64,000 nucleotides of DNA from Clostridium_AD sp050717545. GTDB lineage: Bacteria > Bacillota > Clostridia > Clostridiales > Clostridiaceae. This document shows, in pieces, positions 45,280-54,284 of this stretch. Within the stretch, counting starts at the first letter, position 1; every line of letters begins with the position of its first letter. The notes below the pieces were generated by a model that worked only from the letters and a program-made list of their open reading frames with translations, was not told the origin of the DNA and searched no databases. Where the stretch lies: contig NZ_JBOITN010000019.1 in NCBI RefSeq assembly GCF_050717545.1, positions 129,748 to 193,747 of the forward strand, given 5' to 3'. The position numbers and the translations under genes were made by a program.

Positions 45280-45654
45280 ATGACTGAATTAAGACAAATT
45301 TACAAATGTGAAATATGTGGTAATATAGTTGAGGTAGTTCATAATGCTGGAGGAACTTTAGTGTGTTGTGGAAAGAATATGACACTTCAAGAAGAAAATA
45401 TTAAGGATGCAGCAGTTGAAAAACATGTTCCTGTATTTGAAAAAATAGAGGGTGGAATTAAAGTTAAAGTTGGAGCAGTTGAGCATCCAATGGTTGAAGC
45501 ACATCATATTGAATTTATTGAAGCACATACTGAAAACAAGGTATATAGAAAATACTTAAAACCAGGCGAAAAACCAGAAGCAGAATTTAAAATAGAAGAA
45601 GAAGTGTTATTCATACGTGAATACTGCAATTTACACGGTCTTTGGAAAGCATAA
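45280..45654 (+). CDS. dfx: Desulfoferrodoxin (superoxide reductase)
   Basis: Reduces superoxide to peroxide in anaerobes. The N-terminal rubredoxin-like iron centre has CEIC (residues 10-13) and the CC pair (about 29-30); the catalytic SOR iron site has histidines in AAVEKHVPVFEK, VEHPMVEAHHIEFIE and the C-terminal CNLHGLW. At 124 aa it is the two-centre (class I, Dx-type) form. ATG 45280 is eight bases after AAAGGAGG; the in-frame TTG at 45250 lies before the site. It seems monocistronic. Its presence points to an obligate anaerobe. Confidence 0.95.
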   Translation: MTELRQIYKCEICGNIVEVVHNAGGTLVCCGKNMTLQEENIKDAAVEKHVPVFEKIEGGIKVKVGAVEHPMVEAHHIEFIEAHTENKVYRKYLKPGEKPEAEFKIEEEVLFIREYCNLHGLWKA

Positions 45655-45772
45655 AATATTAAAATTAATATTAAATCTATATATTGAATCTAAATTATTA
45701 ATTAAAGTTGACAATTAGTATTGATAGGTATACTATTATTTAAAGATATTTTAAAAATAGTATATTAAAGTC

Positions 45773-46022
45773 ATTGATGAGAAGCAAGTAGATTTAAAAA
45801 CAGATTTTTAGAGAGTCGTAGAAGGTGGGATTACGATAATTATGTTTAAGTTGAATGGGTCTCTAAGACGCAGGATGAAGCATAGTAGTCCTTGACGTAT
45901 GCCTTACGTTATAGAGGTAGGATATCATAGTGTATCTGTTAAAGTGAAGATTTAATAGCTTCAAGTATTAGGTGGTACCGTGTATATGCGCCCTGTGGAT
46001 TTATCCATAGGGTGCTTTTTAA
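45773..46022 (+). promoter_or_regulatory. T-box riboswitch, tryptophan type
   Basis: The T-box core AGGTGGTACCGTG (about 45970-45982) is followed by a terminator, GCGCCCTGTGGAT against ATCCATAGGGTGC (about 45988-46015) and a T run. Stem I carries the specifier TGG (45856-45858) in GAATGGGTCTC, the tryptophan codon, agreeing with the trpS gene that follows. Uncharged tRNA-Trp should allow read-through. Confidence 0.93.
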
Positions 46023-46064
46023 TTTAAGAAAATTTAGTAAATTATACTATAGGAGATGGTTATT

Positions 46065-47060
46065 TTGGAAAATAATAAAAAAATAATATTTAGTGGAATT
46101 CAGCCTTCAGGTGATTTAACACTAGGAAATTATTTAGGAGCTATAAAAAACTGGGTTAAATTACAAGAAGAATATGAGTGCTATTTTTGTGTGGTTGATT
46201 TACATGCCATTACAGTAAAGCAAGAACCAAAGGAACTTAGAAGAAGAACATTAGAGGTGTTAGCTATTTATTTAGCTTCAGGGATTGATCCTGACAAAAA
46301 TACCATGTTTATTCAATCACATGTTCCAGCTCATAGTGAGGCTGCTTGGCTTTTAACTTGTTCTACTTACATGGGAGAATTAAGCAGAATGACTCAATTT
46401 AAAGAAAAATCTAAAAATAGTGAAAGCGTAGGAGCGGGATTACTTATTTATCCGGTGCTAATGGCAGCTGATATTTTATTATACCAAACTAATTTAGTGC
46501 CGGTAGGAAAAGATCAAACTCAACATCTTGAAATTGCAAGAGATATAGCTGAAAGATTCAATAAAACGTATAGCGATACTTTTGTAATACCCAAGCCATA
46601 TATAGGTAAAACAGGGGCTAAAATAATGGACTTACAAGAACCAGCTAAGAAAATGTCAAAATCAGGTGAGAATGTTAATGGATTCATTTTAATAATGGAC
46701 CCACCAGAAGTTATAAGAAAAAAAGTCAATAGGGCAGTTACAGATAGCATTGGGGCAGTTAAATATAATGATGAGCAATTAGGGGTTAAAAACCTGATGA
46801 CAATACTGATGACTATAACTGGTCTTTCTGTAGAAGAAATTGAAGCTAAATATGAGGGATTAGGTTATGCTCAATTTAAAAAAGATGTAGCAGAGGCGAT
46901 AGTTGCAGAACTTGAACCTATACAAATTAAGATTAATGAATATATGTGCAAAAAATCTTATTTGGAGGAAATTTATAAAAAAGGTTCTGAGAAGGCTAAC
47001 TATGTTGCTAATAAAACTTTAAGAAAAATGCAAAAGAAAATAGGATTTATACCAAGATAA
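46065..47060 (+). CDS. trpS: Tryptophanyl-tRNA synthetase
   Basis: Class Ic synthetase charging tRNA-Trp. It shows the HIGH-equivalent SGDLTLGNYLGA near residue 15, the tryptophan pocket GKDQTQHLEIARDIAERFN and the KMSKS loop KKMSKSGENVNG (about 197). Length about 331 aa is usual. AGGAGA (46051-46056) places TTG 46065 at eight bases, preferred over the ATG at 46056, which is inside the site. Controlled by the tryptophan T-box. Copy 3 of the long palindromic repeat begins ten bases after the stop. Confidence 0.94.
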   Translation: MENNKKIIFSGIQPSGDLTLGNYLGAIKNWVKLQEEYECYFCVVDLHAITVKQEPKELRRRTLEVLAIYLASGIDPDKNTMFIQSHVPAHSEAAWLLTCSTYMGELSRMTQFKEKSKNSESVGAGLLIYPVLMAADILLYQTNLVPVGKDQTQHLEIARDIAERFNKTYSDTFVIPKPYIGKTGAKIMDLQEPAKKMSKSGENVNGFILIMDPPEVIRKKVNRAVTDSIGAVKYNDEQLGVKNLMTILMTITGLSVEEIEAKYEGLGYAQFKKDVAEAIVAELEPIQIKINEYMCKKSYLEEIYKKGSEKANYVANKTLRKMQKKIGFIPR

Positions 47061-47070
47061 TGGTGGGGGG

Positions 47071-47350
47071 GATTCTCCTACTTGCCTTGCAGGCGAGCTT
47101 GAAACTGGAAATTACATTAAGGAATTCTAATCTTTTGCTTATATAAAATTCCCTACCGCTCACACTCGATGTCCTGTCTCGGGTTCGCTAGCACAGCCTC
47201 TGGGTCGTTCTCTGGGGGACATAACAATTATTAATTGTTATGCAACCTGGCAGTCTTACGGGGATTTTATATTCGCAAAAGAAGAATTTCTAAATGGAAT
47301 TTCAATGTTTCCGCGCTTCTTCTTGCAAATCACTTCGGAGAAATTCTACA
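47071..47350 (+). repeat. Long palindromic repeat family, copy 3 (complete, longest)
   Basis: A 280-base imperfect palindrome. Left arm GGAAATTACATTAAGGAATTC (47108-47128) pairs with right arm GAATTTCTAAATGGAATTTC (47284-47303); outer ends GATTCTCC (47071-47078) with GGAGAAATTC (47337-47346); inner ends CTTTTGCTTATATAAAATTCC with GGGATTTTATATTCGCAAAAG. The central part has CCTGTCTCGGGTTCGCTAG, shared with copy 1, plus about 50 extra bases including a perfect hairpin CATAACAATTA/TAATTGTTATG near 47220-47242 that copies 1 and 2 lack. Confidence 0.85.
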
Positions 47351-47781
47351 CTATTATGAATGGTAAACTGCGGGAAGTTCAAGGGAGAAAAAGAAGGCGG
47401 AGGTCATCAGATAAATATATAAACAGGAAAGATTCAACATTGTCTATGAATGCACCCTACGGATAGGGTCAGGGAGAATGAAAGCGGGAATTTAGAAAAA
47501 TAATATTTTAAGACTCATCTATTTCAGAAGGGTCTTATTTTGATCTAATATAATATTCTTATATATATGAAAGTGTAGATGGACAGTTATTTATGGGGTT
47601 AAGAGTATATAGGGATAAAAGTTATCGTACAACCTTAGTTGACATATATGGTGATAAAAGCTAAAATTGATAGGTAGAGAAATGGTAGGTGAGATTTTAG
47701 AATCGCTCAGAGTTAAGAGAGTGGTTGTAGGAATATATATGCAAGTACATAGTTAAAAAATACAAAAGGGAAGAAAGGAGA
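47351..47781 (+). other. Intergenic region before prfC
   Basis: No gene seen. It contains a mismatched terminator-like hairpin, AAGACTCATCT (47510-47520) with AGAAGGGTCTT (47526-47536) and a T-rich tail, probably closing trpS transcription. The final 200 bases presumably carry the prfC promoter. Confidence 0.5.
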
Positions 47782-49386
47782 ATGATGACTTTGGCGGATT
47801 ACATAAAAGAAATTAAAAAAAGAAGAACGTTTGCTATAATTTCACATCCCGATGCAGGTAAAACTACGCTGACGGAAAAGTTATTATTATATGGTGGTGC
47901 AATAAGGCTTGCAGGTTCAGTTAAGGCTAGAAAGGCTTCTAAACATGCAGTCTCAGATTGGATGGAAATAGAAAAACAAAGAGGTATTTCTGTTACGTCT
48001 TCAGTTATGCAATTTAGTTATAATGATTTTTGTATAAATATACTTGATACACCAGGTCATCAAGATTTTAGTGAAGATACTTATAGAACACTTATGGCAG
48101 CCGATAGTGCAGTAATGATTATTGATGGTGCAAAAGGAGTGGAATCACAAACAAGAAAACTATTCCATGTATGCAGTATTAGAGAAATACCTATATTTAC
48201 TTTTGTAAACAAAATGGATAGAGAAACTCGAGATATATTTGAACTAATGGAAGAGATAGAGAATGAATTTGGAATTAAATCTTATCCTATGAACTGGCCT
48301 ATAGGTTGTGGAGTGGATTTTAAAGGTGTGTACGATAGACGCACAAAGGAAATTATTGTTTTTGATGATGGAAAACATGGTCAATTAGAAGCTAAAGAGA
48401 CTAAAATTAGTATTGATGATGAAAAGGCAATTGAACTTATTGGTGATGTGCTTTATGATAAGCTTATGGAAGATATGGAGCTTTTAGACGTTGCGGGAGA
48501 TGACTTTGACTTAGCAAAGGTAGCTAATGGAGAACTTACACCAGTATTTTTCGGTAGTGCTTCAACTAATTTTGGGGTTGAACCATTTTTGGATAACTTT
48601 TTAAAGTTAACTCCGCCACCATTGCCAAGAAATTCGAGCATAGGGAAAATAGATGTCTTTAGTAAAGATTTTTCTGCTTTTGTATTTAAGATTCAGGCTA
48701 ATATGAATAAAGCTCATAGGGACAGGATTGCTTTTATGAGAATTTGTTCAGGACAGTTTGAAAAAGGCATGGATGTTTATCATGTGCAAGGCGGTAATAA
48801 AATAAAATTAGCTCAACCGCAACAATTTTTAGCTCAAGAGAGAGAAATAGTAGAAGAGGCATATGCTGGAGATATTATTGGAGTATTTGATCCAGGTATT
48901 TTTAGCATAGGAGATACTATATGTGCATCTTCTAATAAATTTGAGTTTGAGGGAATACCAACTTTTGCACCAGAATTTTTTGCAAGGGTGAGAACTGTTG
49001 ATACTATGAAGAGAAAGCAATTTATAAAGGGCGTAACACAAATAGCTCAAGAAGGTGCAATCCAAGTATTTAAGGAGCTTCATATAGGAATCGAACAAAT
49101 TGTAGTTGGAGTTGTAGGTGTGTTACAGTTTGAGGTATTAGAATTTAGACTTAAAAATGAATATAATGTAGATATTAAAATTGATAGATTATCATTTACA
49201 CAAATAAGATGGATTGAAAATAGTAATATAGATAAAGAAAAACTTAATTTGACTAGTGATGCTAGAATAGTTAAAGATTTTAAAAATAGGGATATATTAT
49301 TATTCCAAAATGATTGGGGTATTAGCTGGGCACTTGAACATAATAAAGGTCTGATTTTATCAGATATAAGTAAAAATAACGATTAA
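47782..49386 (+). CDS. prfC: Peptide chain release factor 3
   Basis: Translational GTPase that recycles RF1/RF2 after termination. GTPase motifs: G1 SHPDAGKTTLTE, G2 region RGISVTSS, G3 DTPGHQDFSED, G4 NKMDRET; then the elongation-factor-like domain II and RF3 C-terminus. Length 534 aa fits RF3 rather than EF-G. AGGAG (47776-47780) stands close to ATG 47782/47785 and ten bases before TTG 47791, so the exact start is uncertain by a few codons. A perfect 15-bp terminator follows. Confidence 0.93.
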   Translation: MMTLADYIKEIKKRRTFAIISHPDAGKTTLTEKLLLYGGAIRLAGSVKARKASKHAVSDWMEIEKQRGISVTSSVMQFSYNDFCINILDTPGHQDFSEDTYRTLMAADSAVMIIDGAKGVESQTRKLFHVCSIREIPIFTFVNKMDRETRDIFELMEEIENEFGIKSYPMNWPIGCGVDFKGVYDRRTKEIIVFDDGKHGQLEAKETKISIDDEKAIELIGDVLYDKLMEDMELLDVAGDDFDLAKVANGELTPVFFGSASTNFGVEPFLDNFLKLTPPPLPRNSSIGKIDVFSKDFSAFVFKIQANMNKAHRDRIAFMRICSGQFEKGMDVYHVQGGNKIKLAQPQQFLAQEREIVEEAYAGDIIGVFDPGIFSIGDTICASSNKFEFEGIPTFAPEFFARVRTVDTMKRKQFIKGVTQIAQEGAIQVFKELHIGIEQIVVGVVGVLQFEVLEFRLKNEYNVDIKIDRLSFTQIRWIENSNIDKEKLNLTSDARIVKDFKNRDILLFQNDWGISWALEHNKGLILSDISKNND

Positions 49387-49396
49387 TATAAAAATA

Positions 49397-49431
49397 AAAA
49401 AATCTCTTGAAGTAATTTCAAGAGATTTTTT
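49397..49431. terminator. Bidirectional terminator between prfC and the lmo0937-like gene
   Basis: AAAAAATCTCTTGAA (49397-49411) and TTCAAGAGATTTTTT (49417-49431) are perfect 15-base arms with a five-base loop, A- and T-rich on the two sides. Confidence 0.9.
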
Positions 49432-49432
49432 G

Positions 49433-49591
49433 TTATTTATATGTTTTTTTTCTGCTAGATAATAAATCAACTACAAATACAATGGCAGCAACTATTAGGA
49501 GAATGTTAATTAAGCTTCCACCTTTACTAAAAAGTACTCCAATTAACCAAAATAAAACCACAAATCCGCCAAGCCATCGTAAAAATGTCAT
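49433..49591 (-). CDS. Small membrane protein, lmo0937-like
   Basis: A 52-aa protein with two hydrophobic helices (LGGFVVLFWLIGVLF and LINILLIVAAIVFVVDLL) and a short basic tail, the pattern of the lmo0937 family of tiny Firmicutes membrane proteins; function unknown. GGAGGT precedes ATG 49591, so the longer frame beginning at 49630 is not used. It is alone on this strand and shares the terminator of prfC. Confidence 0.7.
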   Translation of the reverse strand: MTFLRWLGGFVVLFWLIGVLFSKGGSLINILLIVAAIVFVVDLLSSRKKTYK

Positions 49592-49796
49592 ATTTACACC
49601 TCCATTTATCAAAATAACAATTAGAATCAACTAAATAACATATATAGTATTTAGTATTTTGCCAAAGTATATGCAAAATATATATAAATTTATTATCTAA
49701 AAGTGTATGGGTACATTTGAAAAATAATATATATTGTATATAATATATATTAAAGTGATTTTAAAATATATTTAAGAATAGATTTGGGGGAGAAAT

Positions 49797-50336
49797 ATGG
49801 AAAATAATTTATCATCAGTTAAAACTCTTGACATAGTACAAATTAGTCTAATGGCAGCAATTACATTTATAGCTACGTGGGTTATACATGTACCAACTTT
49901 TATGGGTGTACTTCATTTAGGGGATAGTATGATTTTTTTATCGGCTATATTATTTGGAAGGAAAAAATCAGCTATATCTTCTGCTGTTGGTATGTGTTTA
50001 TTTGATATAATAAGCGGATATACCTTATGGGCACCATTTACTTTAATTATCAAAGGTGTAATGGGATATATTGCTGGAAGTATTGCCTTTAGAAAAAATT
50101 ATAATGGAAATAACACTCCAAACAATATATTCGCATTCGTTGTAGCAGGTGTTTGGATGATAATTGCATATTATTTAGGCGGAGCTGTAATATTAACATT
50201 TATTTCTAAAGAATTTGCACTTAAACAAGCATTAATTATTTCATTAAAAGATATACCTACGAACATTCTCCAAGTAGCAGGTGGTATGGCGTTGGCACTA
50301 CCTTTAATAGCAGCATTAAAAAGAAAAATAAGTTAA
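49797..50336 (+). CDS. ECF transporter S component
   Basis: Membrane substrate-capture subunit of an energy-coupling factor vitamin transporter, to be paired with the shared EcfA/A'/T module encoded elsewhere. Five to six membrane helices in 179 aa, with the conserved helix-1 region IVQISLMAAITFIATWVI used to dock on EcfT, and HLGDSMIFLSAILFGRK typical of the DUF1393/ECF-S group. The vitamin cannot be read; no riboswitch was recognised in the 160 bases upstream. GGGGGAG precedes ATG 49797. Confidence 0.8.
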   Translation: MENNLSSVKTLDIVQISLMAAITFIATWVIHVPTFMGVLHLGDSMIFLSAILFGRKKSAISSAVGMCLFDIISGYTLWAPFTLIIKGVMGYIAGSIAFRKNYNGNNTPNNIFAFVVAGVWMIIAYYLGGAVILTFISKEFALKQALIISLKDIPTNILQVAGGMALALPLIAALKRKIS

Positions 50337-50359
50337 TTAATTAATGAAAACTAATATAT

Positions 50360-50402
50360 AAAAAGACATCATTATATAATAAATATATAATGATGTCTTT
50401 TT
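50360..50402. terminator. Bidirectional terminator between the ECF gene and gerAB
   Basis: AAAAAGACATCATTATATA (50360-50378) and TATATAATGATGTCTTTTT (50384-50402) form a perfect 19-bp stem with a five-base loop. Confidence 0.9.
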
Positions 50403-51486
50403 ACGTCATATTTGTATTGCTCTTTTTAGTTCTAAAGTAAAATATACCGAAAATTATTGTTGGTATTATTATAAAGCTTACTACAGAAAAATAGACGTAA
50501 AGATTTAAAAACTTATACAAGAATAGTACTTTAGCGGAAATGAAAAAAGAAATTATGAATACAAATAAAGTAATAATGTATATGGAGTATTTATTTAAAA
50601 AAGAAAGCTTTTTTAATAAAATGAGTATAGCATTTAGTGCTAACAAATATTTTATAAACCACCCACCTACCATTTGAAGCATTACAAAAAATTGCCCAAC
50701 CTCTAAAAAATCGAAATAACTTATTAATTGTGTTTGTAGAAGCTTGGGATAGTTAAGCTCCAAGGCTCTAGATACTTCAAAAGTACTTAAAATACCTATA
50801 TTTGCAAAAATCTCCATTTGAATTACGATAAGCAGTGCAATTATGCAATGTTTTGTTATTTTTGATTTATTAGTTACTCTAGATAAAAAGGGGATACAAA
50901 TAGCTATACTACCATAACATCCCAGGGCTTTTATTATTGATAAAATAAAAGATTTAGTTACGCCATCCGCCATTATAGGAAGTAGATAACTTAGTTTTTT
51001 ATATTTAGCGGTAAGGATTGCTAGGTTGATCCCTGACACCATAATAATAGATATACTAATAATAGTAATTATAATTATAGCCCTAGTACCCTTTTTTGTA
51101 ATATAAATGGCGGGGATTACTATAAACAATAGAAAAAACCAAACAGGCGTATCTGAAAGCAAATTTATATGCAAGGCGTTTGCTTCTACTGAAGAACTTT
51201 CTATTAAAGTTATAAATAAAGTTAAGACAAATAAAATTAAAAAAATGTCTCCCATAGTTTTACCTAGAGCTTTTCGGTATATTTCATCTATATTAAAGCA
51301 TTTTGTTTTCTTACAAACGGTGAGTAAAAAAATAAAATAAATAAACATAAGAATAGAGGCAATAATAACGGAAATCCAGGAATCTCTACCTCCATTTACA
51401 ATGAATACATTAGGGTATGTTTTCATTGCTACAATTGAGGTTCCCCAAATTATGAACATTAAATGTTTTGTGTTTAGTTTATCCAT
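50401..51486 (-). CDS. gerAB: Spore germination protein GerAB family
   Basis: Amino-acid-permease-like subunit of a nutrient germinant receptor (endospore permease family), in the inner spore membrane. Ten hydrophobic helices fill about 360 residues; the beginning LNTKHLMFIIWGTSIVAMKTYP is the family's first helix. ATG 51486 is selected because the family starts just before this helix and GAGGAG lies upstream (at a rather long 13 bases); the reading frame itself extends to 51561. Unusually it is divergent from the gerAA-gerAC pair rather than between them. A sigma-G-like promoter is possible at 51546-51575. Confidence 0.85.
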   Translation of the reverse strand: MDKLNTKHLMFIIWGTSIVAMKTYPNVFIVNGGRDSWISVIIASILMFIYFIFLLTVCKKTKCFNIDEIYRKALGKTMGDIFLILFVLTLFITLIESSSVEANALHINLLSDTPVWFFLLFIVIPAIYITKKGTRAIIIITIISISIIMVSGINLAILTAKYKKLSYLLPIMADGVTKSFILSIIKALGCYGSIAICIPFLSRVTNKSKITKHCIIALLIVIQMEIFANIGILSTFEVSRALELNYPKLLQTQLISYFDFLEVGQFFVMLQMVGGWFIKYLLALNAILILLKKLSFLNKYSIYIITLFVFIISFFISAKVLFLYKFLNLYVYFSVVSFIIIPTIIFGIFYFRTKKSNTNMT

Positions 51487-51545
51487 TTTGTAATCTTGTC
51501 TCCTCTTTTTTTGAATGTACGTTAATGCAATAAAAATTGATATAC

Positions 51546-51575
51546 TAGTATTATTTCCCAATTTTAAAATATTAA
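51546..51575 (-). promoter_or_regulatory. Forespore (sigma-G/F-like) promoter candidate for gerAB
   Basis: On the minus strand TTAATA and AATACTA are separated by 17 bases, close to the sigma-G consensus (TGnATA, 17-18, CATnnTA), with a predicted start about 50 bases before ATG 51486. AT-richness makes chance matches likely. Confidence 0.35.
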
Positions 51576-51642
51576 ACTATAAATTAGAAAATTTAAGAAT
51601 ATTCGGTCTGAAAATTACAAATAATAAAATGGGTGATTAAAA

Positions 51643-53049
51643 ATGGAAAAAGTAAATATAGATTATATTAAAGAAAAACTAAAAAATAGTTATGATGTAA
51701 AATATAGAGAGATAGAATGCGCGGTAGGAACAATATTCGGTGTTTTTATTGATGATTTATGTGATTCTAAATTTATTAGTGAATACATATTCAACCCCTT
51801 AATACAACACGAGATATCGACTGTAGACTTAGAGTATATAAAGAAAGAAGTGTTACCGGCAAATAATATTGGAGATATTAATACGAATGAGGAGGCTATG
51901 TCACATATTTTATCTGGAGACTTGGTTCTTATATTTTCTTTTGCTAATAAAGCAATTTATTGTGAAGCCAAGGGGTATGTAAGGCGAGGTGTTGGAATTC
52001 CAGTTACTGAAAATGTTATCAAAGGACCAAGGGAAGGGTTTACCGAGGCTTTTGTAGATAATGTGTCATTGATTAGGCGGAAAATAAAAAATACGGATTT
52101 GAAATTTGAATCCATAATTCTTGGGAGTAAATCGAATACAATAGCTGTAATATGCTACATAGAAGGTGTGGCTCCTAAGAAGCTTGTGGATTATATAAGA
52201 AAAAAGGTGACTAATATAAAATTAGAATTTATATTAGATACAAATTATATTGAGGAAGCATTAAAAAACAAGCATACAGCTTTTGACACAATAGGTACTA
52301 CTGAAAAACCAGATGTGGCAGCAGCAAAGCTTTTAGAAGGTAAAATAGCAATAATCGTAGATGGAACACCTTTTGTAATTACTGCACCATATTTTTTTAT
52401 AGATAATTTTCATACACCAGATGATTATTATGCTAATATGTATTTTACTAATTTATCAAGAATTATGAGGGTAGGTGGATTCTTCTCAGGTGTATTTTTG
52501 TCTGGGTTGTATATGGCTATTGCGGCTTTCCACTTTTCGACTATTCCAACAGTACTTGCTATAAAGTTCACAATGTCTAGAGCAGATGTACCGCTGCCTA
52601 TAGTAATAGAGTTATTGTTAATGACTTTCTTCTTCCAGCTGCTTCGTGAGGCAGGAATAAGATTGCCACAGTCTATTGGGCAGGCAATGAGTATTGTTGG
52701 AGCTTTAATTTTAGGAGATGCAGTGGTGGGAGTAGGATTAGCATCTCAAAGCACAGTAGTAATAGTGGCAATTTCATCCATTTCATCTTTTTTAGTGCCT
52801 AAACTTTATGGTGCTTTATCCATATGGAATATAATAATCATTATTTTTTCAGCAGTTCTTGGACTTCCTGGATTTTATATTGGTTTCTTTATTTTTATTG
52901 CACATATGGCGGGCCTTGAGAGCTGTGGATATCCATATTTATTTCCTTTAGGAACACTTGAAACCTTTAAATTTAAAGATTTACTATATAGAAAAGAACT
53001 TAACAAGATATCTAATAGTATTTTTGATAAGGATGATTATAATGAGTAA
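51643..53049 (+). CDS. gerAA: Spore germination protein GerAA family
   Basis: A-subunit of a Ger nutrient receptor. An N-terminal soluble region (about 1-260) containing GDLVLIF and the characteristic VIKGPREGFTEAF (about 130-140) is followed by a membrane half with GGFFSGVFLSGLYMAIAAFHF, LREAGIRLPQSIGQAMSIVGALILGDA and four to five helices. Length 468 aa is normal. The GGGTGA site precedes ATG 51643. Its stop overlaps gerAC by eight bases, so the two are coupled. Confidence 0.92.
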   Translation: MEKVNIDYIKEKLKNSYDVKYREIECAVGTIFGVFIDDLCDSKFISEYIFNPLIQHEISTVDLEYIKKEVLPANNIGDINTNEEAMSHILSGDLVLIFSFANKAIYCEAKGYVRRGVGIPVTENVIKGPREGFTEAFVDNVSLIRRKIKNTDLKFESIILGSKSNTIAVICYIEGVAPKKLVDYIRKKVTNIKLEFILDTNYIEEALKNKHTAFDTIGTTEKPDVAAAKLLEGKIAIIVDGTPFVITAPYFFIDNFHTPDDYYANMYFTNLSRIMRVGGFFSGVFLSGLYMAIAAFHFSTIPTVLAIKFTMSRADVPLPIVIELLLMTFFFQLLREAGIRLPQSIGQAMSIVGALILGDAVVGVGLASQSTVVIVAISSISSFLVPKLYGALSIWNIIIIIFSAVLGLPGFYIGFFIFIAHMAGLESCGYPYLFPLGTLETFKFKDLLYRKELNKISNSIFDKDDYNE

Positions 53050-54160
53050 GTATAAGAAGATATTAGTTATAATAAGTTTAACAATGTGTTGCTTTATAAT
53101 GACGTCATGTTTTAGTTATAGGGATGTTAATAAACTATTATTTGTTACTGGTATAATAATAGATGTAGATCAAGCTAATAATCCTATAATATATGCAGAA
53201 GCGTATAAGGGAATAAGAGCAGTAACGCCTGGTGGTTCGGATGAGAGGATAATATTTAAAGGGACGGGTAAAACAATTTTTGAAGCTGTTAGAAATATGA
53301 ATGCCACTTCCAGTTACAAATTAAATTATACACAGAATAAGGCGATAATATTTACTCAAAAAGCCGCAGAATACGGTCTTGACAATTTCGTAGATTTTTT
53401 ATATCGTGATCAAGAATTGCTTATAAGACCGAGTATTGTAATATATAGAGGGGATCCAGAGAAACTTATTAAGATAAATATTGCTCAAGAAAAGTATATT
53501 GGATTTTTTTTAATGCATCTTATAGAAAATGTTGGGGCGTCTTCAAGAGCTTTAAAACTAAGCTTAAATGATTTTTATAATCAAAGAAATATGGGAGATA
53601 AAACAAATGTAATACCCATAATAGATATTCCAAAAGATGATTTAGAGGAAAGGCTGGAAATAAATGGTGGAGCGGTTGTTAAAGACGATAAAATGGTTAG
53701 TGTAATAGAAACAAATGAAGGGCAGGGATTTAACTTTTTAATGAACAATGTTGCAAGTGGTACTTTAGAAATAACTAATCCCAATGATATTAATAAATTT
53801 GTAACTTTAGAAATTTTAAAAAGTAAAACTAAGACAGAAGTCAGTTATGAGGATAATTCTATACACTTAAAAAAGAAGATTAAAGTTAATGTGAATTTCG
53901 CAGGAGCGCAAAAAAGTATTGATCTAACAAAAGAAAATATAAATAAAATACAGGATAAGTCAGAAGAAAATATTCTGAAATCCTGCAATGGTTTATTCCA
54001 AAAATACAAGGTATTAAATATGGACATTTTTGATATAACGCAGCAATTCTATAATAAATATCCAAAGATAAAAATAGAAGATATTATGAACGAAACTGAT
54101 TTAAAAGTTGAAGTAGAAGTGAAAATAATGAATACAGGTGATGTTGTTAATTTCAAATAG
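53042..54160 (+). CDS. gerAC: Germination lipoprotein GerAC (Ger(x)C family)
   Basis: Lipoprotein C-subunit of the germinant receptor. ATG 53042, overlapping the end of gerAA, gives a signal peptide (KKILVIISLTMCCFIMTSC) with the lipobox MTSC, cysteine at about residue 20; the frame extends upstream to 52958 but that start would spoil the signal. The mature part has the family motifs KLLFVTGIIIDVD, GTGKTIFEAVRNMNATSSYKLNYTQNKA and DNFVDFLYRDQELLIRPSI. Length 372 aa is normal. A terminator follows. Confidence 0.9.
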   Translation: MSKYKKILVIISLTMCCFIMTSCFSYRDVNKLLFVTGIIIDVDQANNPIIYAEAYKGIRAVTPGGSDERIIFKGTGKTIFEAVRNMNATSSYKLNYTQNKAIIFTQKAAEYGLDNFVDFLYRDQELLIRPSIVIYRGDPEKLIKINIAQEKYIGFFLMHLIENVGASSRALKLSLNDFYNQRNMGDKTNVIPIIDIPKDDLEERLEINGGAVVKDDKMVSVIETNEGQGFNFLMNNVASGTLEITNPNDINKFVTLEILKSKTKTEVSYEDNSIHLKKKIKVNVNFAGAQKSIDLTKENINKIQDKSEENILKSCNGLFQKYKVLNMDIFDITQQFYNKYPKIKIEDIMNETDLKVEVEVKIMNTGDVVNFK

Positions 54161-54189
54161 AAAGGCGATGGTAATCCATCGTCTTTTGT
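54161..54189 (+). terminator. Terminator after gerAC
   Basis: AAAGGCGATGG (54161-54171) and CCATCGTCTTT (54176-54186) pair over 11 bp with one G-U and a TAAT loop, followed by TTG. Confidence 0.8.
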
Positions 54190-54284
54190 TGTAGAATATA
54201 AATAAAATACAAACATGGTTTAGTTAGGTACAATTTATAGGTATAAGCATATTGTATTATAATAGCGTATTTGAGGTGAGATAT

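Noticed and set aside
51596..51624. Sigma-G-like promoter for gerAA (AGAATA, 16 bases, CAAATAA)
   Set aside because: Spacing and -10 both deviate from the consensus in very AT-rich DNA; mentioned only in passing and not listed as a feature.
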